Part shown: positions 51,121 to 63,624 of the stretch, in pieces
How the letters are laid out: the number at the start of each line of letters is the position of its first letter
Numbering within the stretch: the stretch's first letter is position 1
Source of the DNA: Membranipora membranacea
Lineage: Eukaryota; Bryozoa; Gymnolaemata; Cheilostomatida; Membraniporidae
Assembly: GCA_914767715.1 (NCBI GenBank)
Contig: OU612070.1
Span: 19,024,025 to 19,088,024, forward strand
DNA: 64,000 bases
Reading direction: 5' to 3'
The notes under the pieces: model-generated
Told to the model about the DNA's origin: nothing
Seen by the model: only the letters and a program-made list of their open reading frames with translations
The model's database searches: none
Position numbers and translations under genes: made by a program

Positions 51121-54100
51121 TTATTCACGCAACATTTCAAACTTGGCCACACCTTTCCCATGGGCGATCCAGAGTATGTCATCCTGAACACAAATCCCTC
51201 CAGGATTTTCAAGTTGCCTAAGTCTTTTATCAACAATTTGCTGCATTATCTCTCCTGCAATGAGAAGAAGACATCCATCAGAGCATTCTGACAGTTTGTT
51301 TTATGTAAGATCAAGAACAGTTCACAGCCAAACCACAGTGTACCAACTACAACAATAGCTATTGATTGTTGAATCTTTCTAGATAGACAGGGTTTCCAGG
51401 GAACCCTTCTTCACAACAATAATTATTTGTATCCATCCATCCAAGAGAAAGGAGCCTCTTGACAAGCTTAATATAATATGTAAAAGAAATATGTGTAAGA
51501 AAAGATACCCTTATTTACCATTTCTTGTCACGAGAGTTATGCTTTGGATTATTGATGATCCTGCTCGCTTCACCCTTGACACTACCCATGTTGTGCCCGA
51601 TTCGTCCACCACCATACTCCACGGCGAAGTCACTTTAGCTGACCAGGCAATTTCTGGAGTATTTCGGCTGAAGTTAAACTTGGTAACAGCATCTTTTTTA
51701 TCGAGTCCAACAACAAAACTCTCAGAAGTGGCTGATGCAAGGCCGCTGACCGTTTCTCCATGTCCCAATACTGATTCTTGCTTTTCCGTCTGGACATCGT
51801 AAATCTTCACTCCCGAGTGTGACGGTGATGATATACACAATCTACCCCCTACCACTGCCATATCGGTTATAGACAAAAACTTTCCCTCCCATTGAAAAAC
51901 TTTGTTGTACTGGTGGTCTAGGATTTCCAGGTGGTATGCTTTCCTTTGGGTTCCCAATCCTACAGCTAACTTTAGTGCTGTTGACATCAAGCTATCCTGC
52001 GATCCTTGAGTTTGTATCACAACTCGGTAGAGAACATAAATTAATTGATCATTACATTCCAAACATACAGCAAATTTGTTGGTAACTAGGCTATTATTGA
52101 TACGTATCACCTTTCCAGCCTTCTGCTCAATAATCTGCAATCCCTTTGATGACCCGACAAGAATCTGCTGCCTTGGTCCAACCTTGACATCACAACAGTG
52201 AGTATCCATGAAAGGAACCACACTGAAAGCTCCAAGCTGCTTTACGCGGCTTCTCTCTGAAAAATGGAAACGGCATGTGTAACTAACAAAGCCTGCATTC
52301 ATTTCATATGTCGTAGTGTTTTTTGTTGCTACTTTTGTACGATGCGATTATTGCAAACATTGATATATATTCATGGATTAGGGGAGCATATCTGAACCTG
52401 AGCAAGCATAGGGCAATTTATGCATGATTGCTGGAAATAATTTCTCATCTTTGATTGGTCAGAAAGTTCAGTAACACTCCAGCCGACCCCTTGTAAACAT
52501 TGTCAAATAGCTTGGACGTCAGTCAATGCATAACGATATAGCCCCGCGAGTTTTAGCTGATGCCAATTACTGACACAAAGTTATACACTGATGTAATTTC
52601 TCCACAAATAGCCATAATGTGTATTTTATCACTAATCCATGAATTCATATCAATGATTGCAATGTAATCTGAACAGAGTGAAATAACACTTGATTTGATC
52701 TGACTGCTCCCCCCTCACCCAAAATTGTATACAGCATATTGACTGCGGCTTTAAGTCAGACAATCCGAACAAAATGTCATAGTGGATTGTGTTACATACC
52801 AAACACATCCAACTCCTTCAACAACTGTATGGTCCTCTTGTCATGCCTATCCTCCCCAATCTGCCCCTCCATATAACCCAGGAAGGTTTCTTCGCTTAGT
52901 TTCAGTAGTTCCAGACGTTCCAGCTCAAGTCTCAATTCACTCATCTACCAAAAGTGAAACATTTTAATTGACATTCATTTATAAGTGTAAGTACCTTCAC
53001 TAACAGTTTCAGGGAAACTTAAATTTGAATAATAAATATGTACAACAATGGCACTGGAGATAAGTTTTAAACTGGACAAGGAGGTATATACACCCAAGGG
53101 AGGCTGAAAAAACCAACCTTTAAAGCTCCCAAATGGGACTCGAGCGGACAACTCCTCTTGCGCCGTTCCCTGCCCGGGTTCTGGAAAACGCGGAAAGGAG
53201 GAAAATCAGTTTCATCGCGGAAAATCGTTTTCAGCGTTTTCGAAAACGCGGAAAATTGTTTTTCACCTTGAATTTCATGATGATGCTAAAAAAAACTCCT
53301 GGAAAGGCATTGAGACATCGCCACTGTATCATATGAGTGTTTTTGGTAAAAATCAAGTGATAAAAAACTTTTTTTGCAAAATACGGAAAATTTTTTTTTT
53401 CTCAAAAATGTATCTCAATGCATAGAAAATGAACTGTAACCCATTAAGATATCATCCCCATCTTTTAATGGCCTGAATTTCAGGTTTTTTTCATTTTTGG
53501 AAAACGCTTTTCCGCGATGAAACTGATGTTCCGCCTTTCCGCGTTTTCCAGAACCCATTCCCTGGCAATGAATAGCAAGCGTGTTGAGTGCGCTAACCGC
53601 GCTATCTGATTGTGCTATCTAACCATCCTAAAAAAGAATGGGTGGAGGGTGCTAATTAGCTAATGAGCCCGCTATTCACGACTCAGAGTCGTACTTGCTC
53701 ATCCCACAAGTTCATTCGATTCCGCCTTTGTCACCCTATTAACATAGCGAACATACATATCCCATTGCCATTAGTATTAAATTTACATTTGGGTTGATGT
53801 TAAAGCTACCCAAATCGCATTTGTGTTTCATCTGGGATAGAAGACCATATGAGACTAACTTTTTGATTTAGGCCTGCAATCTTCTCCGCTTTCTTGCCTT
53901 TCCACACACCGTACATCTCTCTCCCATTCCTTGCAGCTGCATCAATATCCTGTGCCAGATGACATCCGTTTCGAGATGAGCATTGACCATCTCTTGAGTC
54001 TCTTTGAGGAATAGTTAAATTAAGAAATGTGGATGTAAAAAATATTTGCATTGGTCACAGCTGATTTTTCAAAAGATTTCTGCTATAGTTAGTAGAAGCA

Positions 54101-55110
54101 GTGGTTAGGTAATTATATGGTGACTTCATGGCTATTAGACATAACATAAGACTCTTTAGACCAGATGGGTGTCAAAGGATCAGATGCATTGGAGCTTTGT
54201 TTGATGGGGGTGGAACAGAGAAGACAATATTTAATCAATTTAGCTCGACGTTGAGCATGCAAGAGTTGACAAGCTTTGTTCCCCCTACCCCACCGTACAA
54301 AGCTTGTTGTGACCTGCCCACCTATAACAGATGAATTTGTCGCATTGGCTGCAATATCTCTCTATTTCTCTTTGACAACCTTCCACCTGACACTTAATTG
54401 CCGATTCACTTCCTGCATATGTCTTGATTTCAGTATTTTGGTATTTGACTAAAAATAAAATAAAATGTTTACGGCGATAAATTCTGATCAATACACATTA
54501 GGAATAGGCTGCTTTATATCCATCAGGCTCTGGATTGCTTGGATTGACCACATACAATCAGACAGATAAGAAAATTATTGGTTTACAGATCAATTAGTTG
54601 TACAATTGGCAGACAATCCCATACATCTGTATAGTATCAAGTAATTCCAATTCTGTGGTAGTAGCACAAGCGTATATATCAATGATGGGGCAATAGGTCT
54701 GTAAAATGTTTCCAAGCTGATGGCTGAATGCCAGCACTCTTGTATTTCTGATCCGTTGTTTGGTTCATCCTTGCGCTCGAGTAATTTTGGAGTCCAGGAG
54801 AGAGCCCACCACTTTACCAATGAAACTTGCACAGGGTTCAGAAACAGATGCCACTCACTCTTTGTTAAAAGCATTTAGCTCACTGAGGGCAATTAAACTA
54901 AGAGGAAGTTGTCAAGACTGAAAAAAACTTAGACAATAAACACTACTAGCCAATCAATACCTTCACCACAGGTCAGATAATTCTGGATGTTTGGGTTTTG
55001 GAAGTGTTTAACCCAGCCACACATCTGGTACTCTTCTGGTTTCTTGGTTAGCTCATATCTACACATGGGACAATTCATGTGTTCTTCTGTCCTCCTAGCG
55101 TATATATCCT
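51121..55110 (-). CDS. TRIM-like gene C: RING (second half), B-box, coiled coil, propeller-like C terminus
   Basis: Minus-strand exons 55110-54961, 54448-54322, 54001-53860, 52944-52800, 52256-51519 and 51254-51121 give 478 residues with all phases compatible. The first exon seen holds the last RING ligands (MNCPMC) and matches exon 2 of gene B in phase; the exon with the first RING cysteines was not found up to the window end. The next two exons form a B-box-like zinc finger (KCQVEGCQ, YCSQCDKFIC, NGCHLAQDI). Then come coiled-coil exons (GREMYGVWKGKK, LRLELERLELLKL) and the propeller-like exon (DVKVGPRQQILVGSSKGLQI, WVVSRVKRAG). The last exon ends KGVAKFEMLRE and TAA. The stop codon overlaps an AATAAA. 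It is convergent with UTP25, with 499 bases between stops. Confidence 0.8.
53110..53790 (-). mobile_element. tRNA-derived SINE, third copy, interrupted
   Basis: The flanks of the insertion at 53175-53557 rejoin to the SINE seen at 2060 and 16430: CTGGCAATGAATAGCAAGCG, GCGCTAACCG and AAAAGAATGGGTGGAGGGTG follow in the same order. It lies in an intron of TRIM-like gene C. More diverged than the other two copies. Confidence 0.6.
53175..53557. mobile_element. hAT-like MITE inserted in the SINE
   Basis: Terminal inverted repeats of about 50 bases: GGTTCTGGAAAACGCGGAAA at the left and its exact complement at the right, continuing through ATCAGTTTCATCGCGGAAAA. The flanking TTCCCTGCC (53166-53174) and TTCCCTGGC (53558-53566) are an 8-9 base target duplication with one mismatch, the size made by hAT transposases. 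No coding capacity. Confidence 0.8.
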
Positions 55111-55352
55111 CTACAAAAAATTCCAATTGGTTTATTGATTGATCGATCGATCGAATGGTGTAGGTAAGAACACACTCAATGGTAGCACTCCTTCAACAGC
55201 AAGAAACTCCAACTGCCTCCTCCCTCTATGCCTACACTCAGGTCAAAATTTGCATTGGGCAACATTACTACTGTTTACTACCCGGGCCCAGCCCGAGCTG
55301 CTGAAGGGTACTGGCGTATATTAGCAATCACGGCCCACGGATTGCCGTGAAT

Positions 55353-55435
55353 GGCTGAATAGCTCAGTGTGTAGAGCATCTGCCTTATAATCACAGGTAA
55401 TAAGATTGTTGTGGGTTCGAAGCCCCCCAAGGTCA
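55353..55435 (+). repeat. tRNA-like sequence (pseudo-tRNA or SINE head)
   Basis: An A box (TAGCTCAGTGTGTAGAGCA) and a B box (GGGTTCGAAGCC) are correctly ordered and spaced, but the outer ends (GGCTGAA and AAGGTC) cannot form an acceptor stem, and the anticodon stem is mismatched. More likely a degenerate or SINE-derived sequence than a working tRNA. Confidence 0.5.
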
Positions 55436-58400
55436 GTTTTTTTCAAATGGGTGCTTTATAACTGGAGCATTTTTACCGTAATCTTCTACTGCTATTGAGT
55501 TGTTTTCTGAAAGTACCCAACAGCTCAGTGAGCTATTGAAATACCTCTCTGCTTGCACTATTTTGCTACCGATATGCAAAATGTGGTGGGATATTGTGGT
55601 GGGAGGGTGCTTAAGCGCCCCTCCCACACCCTCTCCCACCTGTCCCCCGCTAAGAAGTTTAGCCAGTAGTTTACAACATTCAATCTTTAGATTATATATC
55701 GAGTAGTTACCCTGACAGCTGAACTAAATCATCTTATAACTGAATTAGCAAGGTAGTTTTGTTATTGGGACTTGACATCTATGCTGAGATGAAGACTAAA
55801 ATCTCTAATAAGTCAAAATGAAACTGATTCTTGCAAAAGGAGTGTATTGAAAATCAAATAACAACTAATACGGGGTTGTGGAATAGAATCTGCGTTAATT
55901 TGGGGCCGGGACAAGATACTTCACAAAATATGTTGATTCTACGTTCTAGCCTGATTACCAACCAGTCTGTAAGACAGGCTTTTCATTGGAATAATGTCAG
56001 GGGTAGGAAGCATCATAACGGTATATACCCCTGACCGGCTAATGGTGAGTTATCTTAAATAGCATTAAAACTGACCTTATCAGTAAATTGTGCTGGAGGG
56101 TCAATAACGTTATGTAAACAAGAACGTAACTTTTCCGTAATACTTAGATAGATTTCGATAGATAAGGCTAGGTTTGACTTGAGTTTCTAAGATTAATGTA
56201 TTGTAATAATATGCTGGTTTGAATGGTATTATTGATGGCTGTGTGTGCATGACTCACAAATCTCACCAACTTGTAAAGGCAATCCAGACTGGGCACTCTA
56301 ACTGTTTGTCTTATGTATGAATCTATTCTGGATCTAAAGACAATACAGCTATCGTAAAAAACATCCTTGAAAGAGTTTTCTTGTGTTACCATAGTGGTCA
56401 GATATTGGGCACTGTAAGTGACTTTTACCACTGACAGCAACATAGGCCTCACTTGAGAACTTAAAACTCTTCCGTAGGTAGTCTGAGCCCCCTAGACTCT
56501 TGCCCTGACGGCCCCCTGGCTGAGCAACATATTGCCAACTCCAGCACAAGTTACACATGATCCCACGCCGGATATATGATGATTTTATAAATTGTAGAGT
56601 TTAAAAAATCTGATCTATAGTCAGATAACCCAAGTGTCTCTCCCTAATCTAGATTTCTAATAACTGTTATATTTTAGCATACCTGGGGTATTCAGTTTTT
56701 CTCACACAAGGCATATTTATAAGATATGTATTTTTGGTGTTAACATACTGTTACAAGCGATACTCGGCATTTCTAGGGCTACAAACATTTATCACCGGCA
56801 TATTTGTAAAACTGTCCTGATCTAGAAACAAAAAGTTCACGACAAAATTGAGACTCTAAACTCTAGAGCTACGTGCGCAGTTAAAAGTGCTTGATCATGA
56901 ATGAATCAAAGTATTGCTTTTTGAACTAGGCCACATCTTTACCATAGCTAATTCAAAGAACATTGTCATTAACCCGAAGCTGGCGGTGGTTACCATGTTT
57001 TGCCAGCCTTTGATCTCTAATTGTGTGTATGACTTCTTTCCTAAAAAAAGAAATGAATACATAGGACAAGCATCACTGAGACATGAAGAATGCCAGTCTC
57101 CAGAGAAAAGGGAGGCAGTGTGACAACCGTTAGCCACGCCTCCCCCATTCCTGATTGTATCTCTGTTGACACTATGTTATATCTGAAACTATGGGTTTTA
57201 GAGTAACCGATACAACTAAACTCAATACAATCGATAGAACGGGCTAACCTCAAATCACTGTTACAAATGTCTGACTTGCTCAAGCAAGATCTTCTCAGTA
57301 CAGAGCTATCAGTGGATTGTCATCTCTACTAGCCGCCAGCCTTCTGGGTGACTCTACAAGTAATATGATCCTCACATGAGTAATCTAGCTGTCCTCATCA
57401 GTATACATGTTGTATAGTAAACAGTCATAAGTAGAGTCCCTCTCCCAATCTTGCCTTCTTCTCTTTTTCCTTTTCTTTTTAGTTTTTGTCTATTTTTTTA
57501 TTGTAGTTTTATCAATTTTCATTGGTTTTATGTGGTTTTTGTTTGGATCCATAATATATATACGTGTGTAATTGGTACAAAGGTATCATATGATTCCTCA
57601 GTACGAAATATAATAGTAGTCTGCACTATCTGTTTGCCGCTACGTGACTGACTGGTTTCTGGCTGAGTCAAATTATTTATACCTTTGTATTCAAACTACA
57701 TGTAGAAATGGGAGTTGCCTTCATTTATGTGTGGTGGGGCAACTCCAAAGTAATATATGATGCCTATTAGAATTTGACTAATACTTCAATATAGCAACTA
57801 CAATAACAGTAGGTTTGTTTACAGTTCTATTTAACAGCCATTGTGTAAGGTGATGGCGCTTCGGCTTCAAAAATAAGGGTATATTTGCATCTGGGCAAGA
57901 ATTGTAATTTTTAAATGAGTTCTTCTTTTCTTTGTCCAAAGACTCATTTGGCAGCTTCACTATTTCTCTCTCTCTTATTTGAATGTTGTATGTATGCATT
58001 TTTCAATAAAAATCCGTTGGTTCTGCAGAGGTGGCGTACTCTCTCCCTGCGGTCCCAGCCATCCTTGCAACATCAATTAGGCTAATCGACCTACTAAGAA
58101 CCCGTTTACGAGAAATGCGGCCACAGTGTACACAGAGTTATCAGATCTCAGGCCAATAAAAATCCCTCTGCTCAAAGAATACACACAGACAGTAACCATC
58201 AATTTGCAATGCCATGACTTCTGACTATGGGCCAATCTGGCAAATAACCTTCCGGAATCCCACTCAAAAATACCAAAGATCAACTGTAAATTTGCCTACC
58301 CACACAACGCTAAGGAGGTCCCCCTCTTTTTCTTGATATACAAAAAGAAGAATAATGAGCATCTTTTCGTTTCCTTGCAATTGTTGTGATTACATTCTTT

Positions 58401-58715
58401 TTTGCCAGTAGAGAAATAACATTTTGCAAAATGGATTTTTTAGATTGAAATTGTTGCATATTTTGGAGTTGCCCTCCTTGATTCACAGGCCCCCTCCTGA
58501 AATGCGAGTCTGTAATAGAGCACAGTTCATTTAGACTATTGTCTATAAAGTTACTTTGAAGTCTTGTGTGTGGTCCTGATTGGCTAACCAACAACATACA
58601 TATTGAGGTGCAAAGGTCATATACCTTCCTTTCATTGCTTTACCTCTGATCAAGTGACAGTGGAGCTAAGAATATTGAAAAACCCTCCAGCCTTCCCGTT
58701 TACCCCCCTAAGGAC
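55436..58715. other. Non-coding stretch, no gene seen
   Basis: Only short overlapping open frames on both strands and no conserved motif. The missing first RING exon of TRIM-like gene C would be expected at or beyond here on the minus strand, but no matching cysteine pattern was found. Confidence 0.4.
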
Positions 58716-59414
58716 AGGCCACACTTGGTTGATTCCTCACGATCCGTATAAATTATTCACGAATACTTTCGTACGAATAGGGATTCCCACGATTCCGTGA
58801 AACGTTGGATGTTACCGATGCGAGTCGTGTAAATTTTCACGAAATGTTATCTGATTGGCTGTCAGATTTGATTGATTGGCTGTCTGTTTTGATTGATAAG
58901 TCAAGGCCATATCTATGTAAACAACTTTGGTTAAAAAGATGGAATGGCTGACCAATATCTGGAGCTTATCATTGATTTGGACCTGGAGCAAGAGGGAGAA
59001 GGGATACAATGACTAATGGGGTATCAATTTGTATGTATTTTGTATCGTTTTTCTTTTTTGCCATTAATGTCACATCATGAAAAACATTTGAAATAGTGAA
59101 TTGTTGCTGACAATAAAAGTATATATATCAAATTGAATAATAATATGAGGAGATAGTTGAGCCTAAGCATATCCAGAAGCTGAACCACTGGACTGGTTGG
59201 TATAATAAACAAGAAGAAACAGCTTCTCCTTGGTTTAATTTTTTATTTATCACTATAGACCTATGGTTTAGATTGGCTGCAGAGGATTACAGTAGGATTA
59301 CACCCATAAATCATTAGTATGGATTTGGGAAATGACAATCATCTGTGGCAGGCTGATATTCGTACGAAATTTAATTTGCAATAATTAGTGGAAATTTGCA
59401 CGAGCATGTGGCCT
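58716..59414. mobile_element. Inverted-repeat element, about 700 bases
   Basis: AGGCCACA at the left, followed by AATTATT and TTTCGTACGAATA, is mirrored at the right by TATTCGTACGAAA, AATAATTAGTGG and TGTGGCCT. The arms are imperfect over about 60 bases. No target duplication could be assigned and no transposase is encoded. Confidence 0.5.
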
Positions 59415-60233
59415 CTGCTTTATTCACATATTGTTTTGTATAGTTGTAGATAGTGTGGAAAGAGTGTCATTGTGACACCATGTGGAGTCAAATACCCTTA
59501 TTGAACGATTTGGGGACCAACGCTTATCCTGTTTTGAAGGCCAATCATCCCCACGATCTGGAGATCAACAGTTGCATTTTGGAGGCCAATCCTGAAGCCA
59601 GTGACTTACAATCACTGAGAATTAATTTGTCACAGCTGGAGTGAATCGGTATTCACCAAAATGTTGGTGTCCTAATCTTCGCCAAAATACTTTTACTCAA
59701 ACTATTCTTATTCAAGAATGATGACCTATTACTGGAATGTTTTGATGTGTTGTACAAATAAATACCTGAATCAAATGATGAAGTTGAAGTTGATTGATTG
59801 TGCTGCCATAATTGACATGAGAAAAAAATAATACATTTGCAGTATCAAAATGCATAACATGTATGCCAAGATATATTGATACAGGTAATGCTAAAAGCAC
59901 ATCGAGGTTTCACATCACATTGCAGAAACAGGAAATGTAATTTTGCGGAATCAAAGGTCAAGGTGTAATATGAGATAAACAGGATGCATACAATGGTCCG
60001 ACTGCTGTGAGCGGATTCAGATGCTCCCTATAGGAACTTGACACAAATATGATTTTCATCTTGATTGCCAGGGTGAGGGTTCACTAATACAGAGAAAGAG
60101 TTCAAGGTGACTAGGCCACAACAAAGTAATCTCTACACTGAAAACCTGACCTAAGCGCCCCAGGGTGTCACTCTAACCACAGAGCGAGCGTCACTTTGGC
60201 GAAGTGATAAGTGAATTTACTACAGTGATGCAA

Positions 60234-60325
60234 TGATCCTTCCAGAGATGTAATTGCGGTGATCCTTTCCCAATATGATTGCGGTGATTGAGTGATCCTT
60301 TCTGAGTGTGATTGCAGTGATGAAA
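60234..60325. repeat. Three tandem units of about 30-35 bases
   Basis: TGATCCTTCCAGAGATGTAA, TGATCCTTTCCCAATATGAT and TGATCCTTTCTGAGTGTGAT each lead to TTGCGGTGAT or TTGCAGTGAT. Confidence 0.65.
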
Positions 60326-60919
60326 GACTACCCAAATACCTGTTAATTATGATAAAGTTATGTAAGATTTGATAAGGGAAAAATTCAAAGCTCTCCCGGG
60401 CACTATTGATTGTTTTTAGAGTCGCCTCCATCAGTGATGGTACAAATCTCAAAACTCTGCTATGAGACCAAAAAAGTTCCAGTTGGAAAATTTGGTGATT
60501 GGCTAAAATCTATTTATGCACTTGATGTTTGGGTGTGTTTGCCTCTGAAACACCTGAAGTACAACTTGTCTTCAACAAAATATATTATATCATAAATAGC
60601 ATTATGACTAAAAACAAAACTTCAGCGTTATGCTGCAGCACACAATTGTTACATAATATAATCATGATGAACATTATGATGAGTTTAGACCATCCTTATA
60701 GTCTATAGGAAATTTTGATTGATTGATTGTATTACTATCACAAAGTATAAAAGTTGATAGAAAAATGTTTCTGGTACACTCTGCTTGTTAAAAATAGTGA
60801 AGTTGCCTTGGTTGCAAAAATAAGGTTAAAAAATAGTATTGTTGATATAGATGCACATGTGTCTCAAAAAGCAGTCTTTTCCCCAGGCCGTACTATATTT
60901 AGGGTGTCTGAACCGGTGT

Positions 60920-61135
60920 AGTATTGTAAACTGTCCCCCGCGCGAAAACAACCCCGGGACACTTTACAATATTGTAAACTGTCCCGGATACACTTTACAA
61001 TAAAAACAGGCCTATTGTAAACTGTCCCCCCCTATTGTAAACTGTCCCCCCTATTGTAAACTGTCCCCCCCCCTATTGTAAACTGTCCCCCCCCCCCTAT
61101 TGTAAACTGTCCCCCCTATTTGTGACTGTCCATAT
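60920..61135. repeat. Minisatellite with poly-C tracts of changing length
   Basis: TATTGTAAACTGTCC recurs at least seven times from about 60922 to 61110, separated by C runs of 3 to about 11 bases. Near 60955-60990 one unit is inverted, giving a palindrome centred on TTTACAATATTGTAAA flanked by GGGAC and GTCCC. The C runs could adopt i-motif or G-quadruplex forms. Confidence 0.8.
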
Positions 61136-61629
61136 CAAGGGCCCAGCTGTTTATCACCATTCTAAATGGGTCAGATCATCTAACTGGAGCATACCATGAT
61201 GTTCTGGCTGCCACTATGATGGCCAAAGTTGTACCATGGGATGGTGGTGGTATCTCATCGACATTATGAATGAGTGTTCAAAGACACTTTTTCATGTGGT
61301 ACTTGATAGATCTATTTTTCGCAAACACTAGTTGTTATATGAAGCTCCTATGATTCAGAGATGTCTGGTTTGCGAAGAAAGGTGCACTAAGCCAACAGTG
61401 AAAAAATGTGTAGTTACCACATAACAGAACGCGCTGTTCTTGGAGTGCCTTGCAAACAGTTACCATTGCTGATGTAAGAACTATTATCAAAATCGTACTT
61501 AGGCACCTTGATGATGATATACTCTCTCATGCAGTGATGGCTGATCAAACCAACTAGCGGCAATGTGTACTAGTGCTGCTTTCGTAATAAGTTGAGGCCA
61601 GAATTTTCGCTACACCTCAACAAAGCTTT

Positions 61630-62020
61630 GCTTAAGCCGTGCGAAAACAACCATCCCCCAATAGATACTTTTTTAAACTGTATGCTCAAAAATGACAGGT
61701 GGCATCTTATGTTACGGTATTTTTGTGTGTGTCCTGCTGAAAAGGTTTCTGCTGCATTACTTGTCATACTTAACACTGTAACCCTGCATATAAACCAATT
61801 GCTTAAGCCGCGCGAAAACAACCACCCCCCAAACTGTCTTATAAATATTACCTGTCAAAAAGTCTCAAACATAATGAACCATGATTTGGCAGCCATAATG
61901 TGATTGTCATAAGGTGACTGTGTACCAAATTTCAGATTAGTAGGTCAGAACTTAATGACACAACGGATGATATGTCGTTCTTTGCAAGTTCACGAGCCGC
62001 GCGAAAACAACCACCCCAGT
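61630..62020. repeat. Recurring GC-rich motif in AT-rich surroundings
   Basis: GCCGYGCGAAAACAACCAYC occurs at 61636, 61807 and 61995 (spacings 171 and 188), with a related copy at 60938. The first two share the preceding TTGCTTAAG. Sequence between the motifs is not clearly related. Origin unknown. Confidence 0.6.
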
Positions 62021-63624
62021 CATTCATCTTGAAATCTACCTCGACCAAGCATTTGCCTGTGAGTGATGACAGTCAGTCACAAGTCTACACTCAAAATTCA
62101 ACAGCTGTACGCCATGACGCAACGTCATAGTGAGACAATGAATTTCAGCAACAGGCTAAAAGCTATTGTTACTATGGTCCAAATAAAAAAAAAGAAAGTT
62201 CTTAGATGTCATAGAAAGAAGGATTTCTTCTGTTTGGGATGCAGTATAAAAGCTTTATATTAATTTGCTCAACATATATCAAGTGGACAAGCAGATTCTG
62301 TAGAAATTCTTTATGATGAATTATTGGTGTGACATTCATTTGACTTGTGAGTGATATAAGGTTGGCCTTATTTGACTAAATCGTTCTTTCTGATGGCTTG
62401 AGCTGACTCCCGACAAAATATCTTCAATGAGTCAGCAAAATCAATAGTCTAGACTTGATGTCATTGTTTTCCTACTTTCTGTATTGTTATAAAATATAAT
62501 CCGTTGTAATATACAAGCATACTTAAGTGTAACTTGGTTTTTTTTCTATTCACAGTTTAGAATCCCTATATATGTTTGGAGCTTAATCTTAGCCTTAACA
62601 TCGTTCATGTACACGATTGGTAACCCTGTGCATCTGCAATAACAAATCGGGTAAGTTTTTTTATCAGTAACACAAAAAATTCTCATTAAAAGTATCCAAT
62701 TATGTTCCATACAAAAATAGCCCCTATGAAGGTTGTAACTGTACCATATATATGTAATAAAAATTAATTTAGTTTGATCGTCCACATTTTTTTCCAGGAC
62801 ATGTTTTGGAGCAATATTTTGCAAGAGGCAGCCAAACAGTTCAATGAAAGACAAAAGTCAAAGCATACCCCATTTATTGGTCAACCTGTGAGGTCCACCA
62901 CCTCTATTACTACTATCCGATCATTGGTTTCGAACATTTTGTCACACGCAGGGATATGTTTACTCAACAATATTGATTACTTCACCAGTATACATACTCT
63001 GTTTCTTCTTCATGTGTCCGAGTCCAATTCTTTCTCTTTTCTTCAAAAATAAGACGCAAGTATACTTGTGCAGCTATAATACATTATAATTCATGCTTTT
63101 CTCAATTGGGTAAAGAGAAAATTTGGTGTTTCCAAGACTTTGAAATGCATTGGGACACAGTTTAGATAAAATTAGGGAGCTAAACATTTGCAGGTGGATA
63201 CGGCTTAAGCTGTGGCTACACACGCCGTATTTTCCACAGGATTGGGGCACTTTTAACTCTGCCAGATGCATAGGATAGCTAGGTTAGATCTGCCAGATGC
63301 CTCAGATGGGCTAACCAACTTGTTGGTTCGATCCGTAGCCGTAGCCATAGTACAGCCAGCTACTCCTTTGTTATTTGTGAAAGAGGCGGGGCTAAATCAA
63401 ATTACTAAATAGAGGTTGGTTTAATTCATTCAAGTTGAACAATAGGAAGGCAAAGCAGACCCAAATTGTATTGTTATTGAAAGGAATAGGCCTAGCTATT
63501 AATAGGCGTGTTTTTTTTTTCTTTGCTTGTATAGACTTTAATGCCTGTCAATACGGTAAGGTAAATAAGACAGTGCTCACAACGCTACAGTACTAAAAAT
63601 GAAATTGTTTGGATGAGCGCACAA

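Noticed and set aside
61592-61903. 103-codon plus-strand frame
   Set aside because: It spans two copies of the recurring GCCGYGCGAAAACAACC word and has a competing minus frame; most likely repeat sequence.
62774-63052. Open frame after a good splice acceptor (GACATGTTTTGG...)
   Set aside because: No recognisable family, no partner exon in a compatible phase and no donor that makes sense; coding status cannot be supported.
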